Origin: Tropicimonas sediminicola | GTDB taxonomy: Bacteria; Pseudomonadota; Alphaproteobacteria; Rhodobacterales; Rhodobacteraceae | NCBI RefSeq assembly: GCF_900188335.1 | Contig: NZ_FZOY01000001.1 | Location: 850,592-914,591 of the forward strand | Length of the DNA: 64,000 bases | Reading direction: 5' to 3' | Shown: piece after piece, positions 8,558 to 17,188 of the stretch | How positions within the stretch are numbered: the first letter of the stretch is position 1 | How the letters are laid out: each line of letters opens with the position of its first letter | Notes under the pieces: generated by a model | What the model was told of the DNA's origin: nothing | The model's input: the letters and a program-made list of their open reading frames with translations, nothing else | Databases searched by the model: none | Program-made: the position numbers and the translations under genes

Positions 8558-11317
8558 ATGAGCGACGACAAGCAATTCGAGGCAGCGGCTGTCGAACAGG
8601 CAGCGGCGGGTCATGCCGGCCTCAGCCAGAGCGAACTCGACGAACTCGTCGCGTCCTCTGACACAGGTGGCAGATCGCCTTCCGCACCCATTGCGCGCCT
8701 GATCATGGTGACGGCGATCGTCTGGTCGCTGTTCCAGCTCTGGATCGCGAGCCCTATCCCCTTCATGATCGGCTTCGGCGTCTTCAACGACACCGAGGCG
8801 CGCTCCATCCACCTCGCCTTTGCCCTGTTCCTTGCCTATGCCGCCTATCCTGCGGCCCGCACGCCCGTGCAGCTTGCCCTCGCCGTGGGCGTTCCGGCGC
8901 TGTTGTCGGTGCTGTTCATGTACGGCGCCAAGGAAGGCACGTCTGTCTGGTGGGTGCCTCTGGTCGGACTGGGCGTGATCGCCGCGATCCTCCTCGGCTC
9001 GCCCAAGGACCGGGTGCCGCCCTGGGAATGGGCGCTCGCCATCGCCGGCGCGGTCTCGTCGCTCTATCTCTACTTTGCCTATGATGCCATCGCTCAGCGG
9101 GTCGGTGCACCGATCCTGCCCGACTTCGTGATCGCGGTGATCGGCCTTCTGATCCTTCTTGAGGCGACCCGCCGTGCCCTCGGGCCGGCGCTGATGATCG
9201 TCTCGACGGTCTTCCTCGTCTACACCTTCCTCGGCCCGCTGATGCCCAGCATCATCGCGCACAAGGGCAACAACCTCTCCGAGGTGGTGAACCATCAGTG
9301 GATCACCACCGAAGGCGTTTTCGGCATCGCGCTCGGCGTGTCGACCTCCTTCGTCTTCCTCTTCGTGCTGTTCGGCTCGCTGCTCGACAAGGCCGGGGCC
9401 GGCAACTACTTCATCCAGGTGGCCTTCTCGCTGATGGGCCACATGCGGGGCGGACCCGCCAAGGCGGCGGTCGTCTCCTCGGCGATGACCGGCCTGATCT
9501 CCGGCTCTTCCATCGCCAACGTGGTCACCACCGGCACCTTCACCATTCCGCTGATGAAGCGCGTTGGCTTCTCCGCCGAGAAGGCGGGCGCGGTCGAGGT
9601 GGCATCCTCGGTGAACGGTCAGATCATGCCCCCGGTCATGGGCGCTGCGGCGTTCCTGATGGTCGAATACGTGGGCATCCCCTATTTCGACGTGGTCAAG
9701 CACGCCTTCGTGCCCGCCGTGATCTCCTACATCGCGCTGGTCTACATCGTGCATCTCGAGGCGATGAAGGCCAACATGCAGGGGCTGCCGCGCGCCTACG
9801 AGCCCAAGCCGCTCGTCGCCTGGCTGATCTCGCTTGCCTTCACCATCGCGGCGATCTGCGCGCTGTCTTTCGCCGTCTACTTCACGATGGGCTGGATCCG
9901 GCCTGTCTTCGGGGCCGCGGCGGGATACGTGATCTTCGGCATGCTGTCCGTGGTCTATGTCGGGCTCCTCTACATCTCCTGTCGCGAGGAGCGGCTCAAG
10001 CTGGAGGACCCGAACGCGCCGGTATCGAAACTGCCGCTGCCGGGGCCGACCATCCGCGCCGGTCTGCACTTCCTGCTGCCGGTGGTGGTGCTGGTCTGGG
10101 CCCTGATGGTGGACCGCCTGAGCCCGGGCCTCTCGGCCTTCTGGGCGGCCTCGTTCATGATCTTCATCCTGCTCACCCAGCGTCCGATCGAAGCGATCTT
10201 CCGCGGCGAGGGGAACCTCGGCGGCGCGCTTCGCAATGGTGTCCGCGAACTGATCGAGGGGCTGGAAGCCGGCGCACGCAACATGATCGGCATCGGCATC
10301 GCCACGGCGACCGCCGGCATCATCGTGGGTGCGGTCAGCCAGACCGGTGTCGGTTCGGCGCTGGCGGACGTGGTCGAGGTGCTCTCGGGCGGCAACATCA
10401 TGGCGATCCTGCTGCTCACCGCGATCCTCAGCCTGATCCTCGGCATGGGCCTGCCGACCACGGCGAACTACATCGTCGTCTCGGCGCTGCTGGCGCCGGT
10501 GATCGTGACGCTCGGTCAGCAGAACGGGCTGATCGTGCCGCTGATCGCCGTGCACCTCTTCGTCTTCTACTTCGGCATCATGGCCGACGTGACGCCGCCG
10601 GTGGGCCTCGCCTCCTTTGCGGCTGCGGCGGTCTCGGGGGGCGATCCGATCCGAACCGGTGTCGTGGCGTTCTTCTACTCGCTGCGGACGGCGGCGCTGC
10701 CCTTCCTCTTCATCTTCAACACCGATCTCCTGCTGATCAATGTCGGGTGGGTGCAGGGCATTTTCGTCTTCATAACGGCGACGATAGCTATGCTGCTCTT
10801 CGCGGCAGCAACGCAGGGGTGGTTCCTGACCCGGAACCGGTTCTACGAAACCATCGCGTTGCTGCTGGTGGCCTTCACCTTCTTCCGTCCTGGCTTCTGG
10901 ATGGACATGGTGGTGCCGCCCTTCGAGACGCTGCCGCCGGCGCAGCTCGAACAGGCGATGGAGGGCACCGAGGCGGGCAATGACCTGCGGCTCACCGTGA
11001 ACGGGCTGAACTCGGTCGGCGATCCGGTGACCTTCACCGCGCTCGTGCCGGTGCCGGAAGGGGAGACCGGCGCGGACAAGCTGCTGGCCTCGGGGATCGA
11101 GGCGGTCGAGCGGGACGGCAAGGTCATCATCGACAACGTCGCCTTCGACAGCCCCGCCCAGAAGGCCGGCCTCGACTGGGACCAGGAGATCGTGGAGGTC
11201 CTGGCGCCGAGCGCGCAGCCGTCCAAGTACCTGATGTACCTGCCGGCGCTCCTGCTTCTGGCCGGGATCATCATGCTTCAGCGGCGTCGTGCGACGCCGC
11301 TTCCGGCAACCGCCTGA
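8558..11317 (+). CDS. TRAP transporter fused permease with PDZ-like C-terminal domain
   Basis: 919 residues, combining the small (DctQ-like) and large (DctM-like) membrane parts in one chain, as is usual for TAXI-TRAP systems. Many hydrophobic segments are visible, with the large-subunit core containing SAMTGLISGSSIANVVTTGTF, EVASSVNGQIMPPVMGAAAF and LILGMGLPTTANYIV. The last 130 residues leave the membrane and carry VAFDSPAQKAGLDWDQEIVE, a PDZ-like stretch of the DUF3394 type, then one more membrane helix. It imports the TAXI ligand by ion symport across the inner membrane. A GGGGG site precedes the ATG. UspA follows within 15 bp. Confidence 0.9.
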   Translation: MSDDKQFEAAAVEQAAAGHAGLSQSELDELVASSDTGGRSPSAPIARLIMVTAIVWSLFQLWIASPIPFMIGFGVFNDTEARSIHLAFALFLAYAAYPAARTPVQLALAVGVPALLSVLFMYGAKEGTSVWWVPLVGLGVIAAILLGSPKDRVPPWEWALAIAGAVSSLYLYFAYDAIAQRVGAPILPDFVIAVIGLLILLEATRRALGPALMIVSTVFLVYTFLGPLMPSIIAHKGNNLSEVVNHQWITTEGVFGIALGVSTSFVFLFVLFGSLLDKAGAGNYFIQVAFSLMGHMRGGPAKAAVVSSAMTGLISGSSIANVVTTGTFTIPLMKRVGFSAEKAGAVEVASSVNGQIMPPVMGAAAFLMVEYVGIPYFDVVKHAFVPAVISYIALVYIVHLEAMKANMQGLPRAYEPKPLVAWLISLAFTIAAICALSFAVYFTMGWIRPVFGAAAGYVIFGMLSVVYVGLLYISCREERLKLEDPNAPVSKLPLPGPTIRAGLHFLLPVVVLVWALMVDRLSPGLSAFWAASFMIFILLTQRPIEAIFRGEGNLGGALRNGVRELIEGLEAGARNMIGIGIATATAGIIVGAVSQTGVGSALADVVEVLSGGNIMAILLLTAILSLILGMGLPTTANYIVVSALLAPVIVTLGQQNGLIVPLIAVHLFVFYFGIMADVTPPVGLASFAAAAVSGGDPIRTGVVAFFYSLRTAALPFLFIFNTDLLLINVGWVQGIFVFITATIAMLLFAAATQGWFLTRNRFYETIALLLVAFTFFRPGFWMDMVVPPFETLPPAQLEQAMEGTEAGNDLRLTVNGLNSVGDPVTFTALVPVPEGETGADKLLASGIEAVERDGKVIIDNVAFDSPAQKAGLDWDQEIVEVLAPSAQPSKYLMYLPALLLLAGIIMLQRRRATPLPATA

Positions 11318-11331
11318 CGGGAGGGAACGCG

Positions 11332-11757
11332 ATGTTTGCCAACGTACTTCTGCCGATCGACCTCAACCACCCGGCGTCCTGGACCAAGGCGCTGCCGATG
11401 GCGGTGAAACTCTGCGGTTCGGAGGGCACGTTGCATGTGTTGGGCATCGTGCACGACCTGGGATCGGCGATGATCTCGTCCTTCCTGCCCGCGGATTTCG
11501 AGAAACGGGCGCTGCAGCAGATGAAGGAGCAACTCGACACCTTCTGTGACGAGAACGTTCCGGAGGGAACCAGCGTGGTCGTGCATGTCGAGCATGGCCA
11601 TGTGCCGGAACACCTGCTGCATGCGGCAAAGCAGGTGGGCGCCGATCTGATCGTGATGGCGTCCCACCCGCCGGACGACCTGCAGACGATGCTTGTCGGT
11701 TCCAACGCCGAGAAGGTCGTCCGCCATGCCTCCATCCCCGTGATGGTGGTGCGGTGA
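11332..11757 (+). CDS. Universal stress protein (UspA family), TRAP-linked
   Basis: 141 residues with one Usp fold: NVLLPIDLNHPASW at the start, and the ATP-binding GADLIVMASHPPDDLQTMLVGSNAEKVVRHASIPVMVVR at the end, resembling G-2x-G-9x-G(S/T). Usp proteins beside TRAP permeases (for example TeaD with the ectoine transporter TeaABC) bind ATP and modulate uptake. The gene starts 14 bp behind the permease with a good GGGAGG site, so co-transcription is very likely. A role as brake on this transporter is inferred from the TeaD precedent. Confidence 0.85.
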   Translation: MFANVLLPIDLNHPASWTKALPMAVKLCGSEGTLHVLGIVHDLGSAMISSFLPADFEKRALQQMKEQLDTFCDENVPEGTSVVVHVEHGHVPEHLLHAAKQVGADLIVMASHPPDDLQTMLVGSNAEKVVRHASIPVMVVR

Positions 11758-11845
11758 CAGCACGATCCACGACCTTTTGGCCCTCGGGCCGGATCAAGAG
11801 TTCTCTCGGGGAGGAGACGAACTTCCAACTGGAGAAATCACGAAT

Positions 11846-12814
11846 ATGACGCCTTTCGCCATTGCCGGGGTGCAGATGCATGTCGCGGCACTGCACTCCA
11901 ACGTGGAGGCCATGCGCCACCGGATCGAGATCCTGATGGCGCGCTTTCCCTGGACGCAGATGGTTCTGTTTTCCGAGCTCGCGCCCTATGGCCCGCTCGA
12001 CCGCTACGCGCAGCCCTTCCCCAACGAGGCGCTGGAGATCTTCCAGGAGGACGCCCGCCGCTACAAGATCTGGCTCATTCCAGGCTCGATGTTCGAGAAG
12101 CGCGAGGACGGCCGGATCTACAACACGTCCGTCGTGATCAACCCCGAGGGGGAGATCGTGGCCAAGTATTCCAAGATGTTTCCGTTCCGGCCCTACGAGG
12201 CGGGGGTCGCGGCCGGCACCGAGTTCTGCGTGTTCGACGTGCCGGACGTCGGCCGGTTCGGCCTGTCGATCTGCTATGACATCTGGTTCCCGGAAACCAC
12301 GCGGCAGCTCACCAGCCAGGGGGTCGAGGTGCTGCTGCACCCCGTCTTGACCGGCACCACCGACCGGGACGCCGAGATCGCAATCGCACGTGCGACCGCC
12401 GCGCAGTTCCAGTGCTATGTCTTCGACGTGAACGGCCTCGCGGCCGGCGGGGTCGGGCGCTCGCTCGTGGTAGACCCGGCGGCAACCGTGCTGCACCAGT
12501 CGGCCGGGCAGGAGGACATGTTCCCGATCGAGGTCGATCTCGACCAGGTCCGGCGCCAGCGCGAGACCGGCCTGAAGGGTCTTGGCCAGGTGCTCAAGAG
12601 CTTCCGGGACCGCGATGCGGAGTTCACCGTCTATGACCGCGACAGCGGGGCCGATGCCTATCTCAAGACGCTGGGGCCGTTGGCGACGCCGGGGCAGGGG
12701 TCTGCAGCGGGGCTGAAGTCCACCGATCCGCGCACCGCATTGGGCTATCTGGAAAAGGCCGAAACGCCGCCGAAGAACTTTTCCGTCTTCCATGGCAAGA
12801 CGGGATCGGACTGA
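11846..12814 (+). CDS. Nitrilase-superfamily carbon-nitrogen hydrolase
   Basis: 322 residues from the ATG at 11846, preceded by GGAGA at 11831. The Glu-Lys-Cys triad is present: Glu44 (LFSELAPYG), Lys110 (YSKMFPF) and Cys143 (LSICYDIWFPE). Family members hydrolyse C-N bonds in amides, N-carbamoyl amines or nitriles in the cytoplasm. N-carbamoylputrescine amidase is the closest thought given the decarboxylase next door, but the approximately 50-residue C-terminal tail after the core (ending in KNFSVFHGKTGSD) and the altered residues after the Cys argue against simply naming it AguB. It lies between the transporter and the decarboxylase in the same rightward set, so it should act on the imported compound or a product of it (inference). 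Confidence 0.8.
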   Translation: MTPFAIAGVQMHVAALHSNVEAMRHRIEILMARFPWTQMVLFSELAPYGPLDRYAQPFPNEALEIFQEDARRYKIWLIPGSMFEKREDGRIYNTSVVINPEGEIVAKYSKMFPFRPYEAGVAAGTEFCVFDVPDVGRFGLSICYDIWFPETTRQLTSQGVEVLLHPVLTGTTDRDAEIAIARATAAQFQCYVFDVNGLAAGGVGRSLVVDPAATVLHQSAGQEDMFPIEVDLDQVRRQRETGLKGLGQVLKSFRDRDAEFTVYDRDSGADAYLKTLGPLATPGQGSAAGLKSTDPRTALGYLEKAETPPKNFSVFHGKTGSD

Positions 12815-12865
12815 CCGCGAACGGGTTCCGTCACGTGGCGCCATGACAACCAGGGAGGGGTTACC

Positions 12866-15628
12866 ATGAACGCGCAGACCGGGGAGCAGAAGCTCCCCAC
12901 CATTCGGGACTATTTCAGCGCCACTCAGCTGCGGGCCGACAGATGGAGCGCGCTGCGCGAAGCCTGCGAAGGGATGGAACGCCACGGGGTGAGCAGCAGG
13001 CAGGGCAAGAAGCTGCGCGCTGCCGCGTTGGATCTGATGGAAGCGCTGGCCCCGATCGAAACCTACTGGGCGTTTCCTGGCGCCGCGGTCTTCGAGAACC
13101 TGCGGCGTCTTCTGGCGCAGGAGAACATCGAGGATCTCTCGGTGTCGGTCCGCCGGATCGCCCGGGCCCTGACATCGGGCGCCTACCGGCGGCGTACCGT
13201 TCCGCTGAATTCCTCCGAGATCGACAACGAGGACTACGAGGACGAGGCCGCGCTGTCGCCCGAAGCCCGCGCCCTCGGCAGGCCCTACTTCGAGGTTCTG
13301 ATCGTCGACGATGTTGCCGAGCAGCATGAACGCTTCCTGCGCTCCAGCCTGCAACGCATGCGGCGCAGCGAGGATCCGTTCATCTACGAGCCGGTGGTCG
13401 TTCCCTCTCTGGAGGACGCTCTGCTGGGGATCCTGTTCAACCACAATGTCCAGGCGGTGGTCATCCGCCCCGGCATCAGTCTGAAGTCCAAGAACAAGCT
13501 GCCCATCCTCGACGAATACGTGTCGCACCTGGGGCAGGACGAGGAAGTGGATTCGTTGGCGCCGAGCGAATTCGGGCCGGAAGCCTGCCGGCTGATCGCC
13601 AAGATCCGCCCCGAGCTCGACGCCTATCTGGTCACCGACCGTTCGGTTGAGGACATCGCCGGGCTGGATCTGGGCCGCTGCCGCAGGGTGTTCTACAATC
13701 AGGAGGACTTCCTGGAGCTTCATCTGAACATCCTTCGGGGCGTGACCGCGCGGTACAAGACACCGTTCTTCACCGCCCTAAAGGAATACTCCAAGCAGCC
13801 GACCGGCGTGTTCCATGCGATGCCGATCAGCCGCGGCAAGTCGATCACCCGGTCGCATTGGATCCAGGACATGGGCGCCTTCTATGGCCCCAACATCTTC
13901 CTGGCCGAGACATCCGCAACGTCGGGCGGGCTCGACAGCCTGCTGGAGCCCCGAGGGCCGATCAAGGAAGCGCAGGACATGGCGGCCCGGGCCTTCGGCT
14001 CCAAGCAGACCTTCTTTGCGACCAATGGCACCTCTACCTGCAACAAGATCGTGGTGCAGGCGCTGGTCAAGCCGGGCGACATCGTGCTGATCGACCGCGA
14101 CTGCCACAAGTCGCATCACTACGGCATGGTGCTGGCAGGGGCCCGCGTGGTCTACATGGACAGTTATCCGCTCCATGAGTACTCGATGTATGGCGCGGTG
14201 CCGATCCGCGAGATCAAGCACCAGCTGTTGCAGCTCAAGGCGGAGGGCAAGCTCGACCGGGTGCGCATGGTTCTTCTGACCAACTGCACCTTCGACGGGC
14301 TGGTCTACAACGTCCAGCGCGTGATGGAGGAATGCCTCGCCATCAAGAAGGACCTGATCTTCCTGTGGGACGAGGCCTGGTTCGCATTTGCGCGCTTCGG
14401 ACCGAGCTATCGTCTGCGGACGGCCATGCGAGTGGCCAACACGCTGCGGAGGACTCTCAAGACCGAGGAAACCGCGGCGGCCTGGGATGCCCAGCAGAAG
14501 CAGCTCAAGGACGCCGACGACGAAACCATCCTGAACACGCGGCTCGTGCCACCGCCGGACGCGCGCGTCCGGGTCTATGCCACGCAGTCGACGCACAAGA
14601 CCCTGACATCCCTGCGTCAGGGCTCGATGATCCATGTCAACGATCAGGACTTCAAGGGAGAGGTCGAGGAGGGCTTTCACGAGGCCTACATGACCCATAC
14701 TTCGACCTCGCCGAACTATCAGATCATCGCTTCGCTCGATGTCGGGCGCCGGCAGGTGGAACTCGAGGGCTACGAATTCGTCCAGCGGCAGGTCGAGAGC
14801 GCGATGGCGATCCGCCGCGCGGTGACCACCCATCCGCTGCTGAAGAAGTACTTCAAGCTGCTGACGCCAAGCGACATGATCCCGGAAGAGTACCGGGAAA
14901 GCGGAATCGAGAGCTACTACGACCCCGAACAGGGCTGGCTGGATACCTGGGAAATCTGGTCCACGGATGAGTTCGTGCTCGATCCGACACGCGTCACGCT
15001 CGCCGTGGGCGGGACAGGCTGGGACGGCGACACGTTCAAGACCAAGATCCTGATGGACAAGTACGGGATCCAGATCAACAAGACCTCGCGTAATACGGTC
15101 CTGTTCATGACCAACATCGGAACGACCCGTTCGTCGGTCGCCTACCTGATCGAAGTTCTGGTCGAGATCGCGAACGAGCTCGACGACCTGCTCGACGATG
15201 CCTCAAGGATGGAGCGCAGGTCGTTCGACAACCGGGTTGCGGCGCTGGTCGAACATGTGCCGCCACTGCCGGACTTCAGCCGCTTTCACGATGCGTTCCG
15301 GGATGCCGGCGAGACGCCAGAAGGCGACATCCGCTCGGCGTTCTTCCTCTCCTACACCGAGGAGAACTGCGACTACCTGCCGCTCGACGACCGGCTGATG
15401 GAGCGGCTCAACGCAGGCGAGGAGCTGGTCTCGGCCAGCTTCGTGATCCCCTATCCGCCCGGCTTCCCGATCCTGGTGCCGGGGCAGGTGATCAGCCCCG
15501 AGATCCTAGCCTTCATGCGGGCGCTCGACGTCTCGGAGATCCACGGGTTCCGGGCCGACCTCGGCCTTCGCGTATTCACCAAGGACGCGCTCGCGTCCCT
15601 CAAGTCCAGAGACTCGGAAGGGAGCTAG
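12866..15628 (+). CDS. Orn/Lys/Arg-type PLP decarboxylase, extended form
   Basis: 920 residues, longer than the usual 700-760 of AdiA/CadA/SpeC. Residues 1-130 are a helical extension. Residues 140-290 form the receiver-like wing domain (FEVLIVDDVAEQHERF). The PLP core follows: FFATNGTSTCNKIVVQAL, IDRDCHKSHHYGMVLAGA with PLP-stacking His, LIFLWDEAWFAFARFGP with Asp502, and TQSTHKTLTSLRQGSMIHV with Schiff-base Lys578. The C-terminal domain ends the chain. It should decarboxylate a basic amino acid or a derivative to an amine. The ATP-grasp gene begins 5 bp after its stop, so the two are tightly coupled. Substrate specificity cannot be read from sequence, and the long form may use an N-modified substrate (inference). 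Confidence 0.85.
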   Translation: MNAQTGEQKLPTIRDYFSATQLRADRWSALREACEGMERHGVSSRQGKKLRAAALDLMEALAPIETYWAFPGAAVFENLRRLLAQENIEDLSVSVRRIARALTSGAYRRRTVPLNSSEIDNEDYEDEAALSPEARALGRPYFEVLIVDDVAEQHERFLRSSLQRMRRSEDPFIYEPVVVPSLEDALLGILFNHNVQAVVIRPGISLKSKNKLPILDEYVSHLGQDEEVDSLAPSEFGPEACRLIAKIRPELDAYLVTDRSVEDIAGLDLGRCRRVFYNQEDFLELHLNILRGVTARYKTPFFTALKEYSKQPTGVFHAMPISRGKSITRSHWIQDMGAFYGPNIFLAETSATSGGLDSLLEPRGPIKEAQDMAARAFGSKQTFFATNGTSTCNKIVVQALVKPGDIVLIDRDCHKSHHYGMVLAGARVVYMDSYPLHEYSMYGAVPIREIKHQLLQLKAEGKLDRVRMVLLTNCTFDGLVYNVQRVMEECLAIKKDLIFLWDEAWFAFARFGPSYRLRTAMRVANTLRRTLKTEETAAAWDAQQKQLKDADDETILNTRLVPPPDARVRVYATQSTHKTLTSLRQGSMIHVNDQDFKGEVEEGFHEAYMTHTSTSPNYQIIASLDVGRRQVELEGYEFVQRQVESAMAIRRAVTTHPLLKKYFKLLTPSDMIPEEYRESGIESYYDPEQGWLDTWEIWSTDEFVLDPTRVTLAVGGTGWDGDTFKTKILMDKYGIQINKTSRNTVLFMTNIGTTRSSVAYLIEVLVEIANELDDLLDDASRMERRSFDNRVAALVEHVPPLPDFSRFHDAFRDAGETPEGDIRSAFFLSYTEENCDYLPLDDRLMERLNAGEELVSASFVIPYPPGFPILVPGQVISPEILAFMRALDVSEIHGFRADLGLRVFTKDALASLKSRDSEGS

Positions 15629-15633
15629 ACCAG

Positions 15634-17085
15634 ATGCCCAAGAAGACGCTGAAGAACATCTCGGAGATCCGTCGATACTTCCACACCAATTCGGACCCGA
15701 TCTATTTCGTCTCGGCCACCAACTTCAACCTGCTCGGGCTGGACGAATGGGTGAAGAATTTCAAGTACATCTGCTACATGGATTGCTTCGACGGCCGGCA
15801 CCCGAACGTGCTGGTCCCCTCCGAGGTGCCGCATGACGAGTTCCAGTCCATCGAGGACATCAACAACTACCTGCTGCAGCACAAGGAGGTCGTCGACTAC
15901 GTCAAGGCGCGCGGCGGCAAGCCCAAGTTCGTTTTCCTGATGTTCGACGAGAAGACCGAGAAGCTGGTCAAGGAACTGGGCGGCGAGGTCTGGTTCCCGA
16001 AGGCGCGGCTCCGGACGCACATGGACAACAAGATCGAGACCGTACGGGTCGGCAACAAGGCCGGTGTGCCCTCCGTGCCGAACACACTGTCCAAGGTGAA
16101 AAGCTACGACCACCTGATGACGCTCTGCGAGAAAGCCGGGCTGGGCAACGACCTGGTTCTGCAATCGGCCTTCGGCGATTCCGGCCACACCACCTTCTTC
16201 ATCAAGACCGAGGCGGATTTCCGCAAGCATGAGCACGAGATCGTCGGCCAGGGCGAGATCAAGATCATGAAGCGGATCGACTGCCGGGGCTCGGCGATCG
16301 AGGCCTGCGCCACCAACCAGGGCACCATCGTCGGCCCGCTGATGACCGAACTGGTCGGCTTCAAGGAACTGACGCCCTATCGCGGCGGCTGGTGCGGCAA
16401 CGAGATCTTCTCGACCGCCTTCTCGCCCAAGCAGCGCCAGAAGGCCCGAGACCTGACCTTCCAGTTCGGCGAGCAGCTGCGCAAGGAGGGGTATCGCGGC
16501 TATTTCGAGCTCGACTTCCTGATCGACAAGAAGAGCGACGACATCTGGCTGGGCGAGTTGAACCCGCGCATCACCGGCGCCTCGTCGATGACCAACCACG
16601 CGGCCTTTGCCCATGCCGACGCGCCGCTGTTCCTGTTCCACCTGCTGGAGTTCTCGAAAAAGCCGTTCGACCTCGACGTGGACGAGCTGAACGCCCGCTG
16701 GGCGGACCCGGACATGATCGACAGCTGGTCGCAGATGGTCATCAAACACACCGAGGACAGCGTCGACATCATCACCCGCGCCCCGGAATCCGGCATCTAT
16801 CGCATGATGCCCGACGGGCGGGTGGTGTTCGACCGGTTCGACTATCACCGGCGCGCGGTCGAGAGCGAGGACGAGGCCTTCTTCCTTCGGATCTCCAACA
16901 TCGGCGACTACCGCTACGAGGGGGCGGACCTCGGGATTCTCGTCACACGCGGGCGCTCCATGACCAAAGGTTTCAAGCTGACGGAAAAGTCGAAGCGCTG
17001 GATCGACGGGATCAAGAACGCCTATTCCGCCCGGCCGCTGCCCTCGGCGCAGGCCTACGAGGACCCGGCGTTCAAGATCATGTAG
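15634..17085 (+). CDS. ATP-grasp ligase coupled to the decarboxylase
   Basis: 483 residues. The ATP-grasp lysine/glycine loop region (LVLQSAFGDSGHTTFFIKTEADF) is followed by MKRIDCRGSAIEA and the metal-binding ELNPRITGASS with Glu308 and Asn310. A C-terminal domain of about 130 residues follows. The fold ligates a carboxylate, through an acyl phosphate, to an amine or amino acid. Automatic annotation often calls such proteins biotin carboxylase, but no biotin carrier or carboxyltransferase is present here, so I reject that name. Given its place 5 bp behind the decarboxylase, it may join the amine product to an amino acid, as gamma-glutamylputrescine synthetase does with a different fold (inference). 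Confidence 0.75.
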   Translation: MPKKTLKNISEIRRYFHTNSDPIYFVSATNFNLLGLDEWVKNFKYICYMDCFDGRHPNVLVPSEVPHDEFQSIEDINNYLLQHKEVVDYVKARGGKPKFVFLMFDEKTEKLVKELGGEVWFPKARLRTHMDNKIETVRVGNKAGVPSVPNTLSKVKSYDHLMTLCEKAGLGNDLVLQSAFGDSGHTTFFIKTEADFRKHEHEIVGQGEIKIMKRIDCRGSAIEACATNQGTIVGPLMTELVGFKELTPYRGGWCGNEIFSTAFSPKQRQKARDLTFQFGEQLRKEGYRGYFELDFLIDKKSDDIWLGELNPRITGASSMTNHAAFAHADAPLFLFHLLEFSKKPFDLDVDELNARWADPDMIDSWSQMVIKHTEDSVDIITRAPESGIYRMMPDGRVVFDRFDYHRRAVESEDEAFFLRISNIGDYRYEGADLGILVTRGRSMTKGFKLTEKSKRWIDGIKNAYSARPLPSAQAYEDPAFKIM

Positions 17086-17188
17086 GCGGCGCGCGGTTGC
17101 TGAGGTAGCGCGACGCGCCGGGGGAGTGCGTCGCGCAGAGCGCCCGTTATCGGCTTGCGCCATTGCCGGATTGGGATCATCAGGAGGT

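Noticed and set aside
8402..10555. 717-codon minus frame opposite the TRAP permease, and similar long frames at 11363-13723, 31309-33423 and 33601-36150
   Set aside because: All are low-complexity Arg/His/Asp-rich antisense text over well-supported genes.
11846..12814. Firm naming as N-carbamoylputrescine amidase (AguB)
   Set aside because: Triad fits the superfamily, but the C-terminal tail and flanking residues differ, and no agmatine deiminase is nearby.
15634..17085. Biotin carboxylase
   Set aside because: Only the ATP-grasp part is shared; no biotin carboxylase C-terminal features and no partner subunits.
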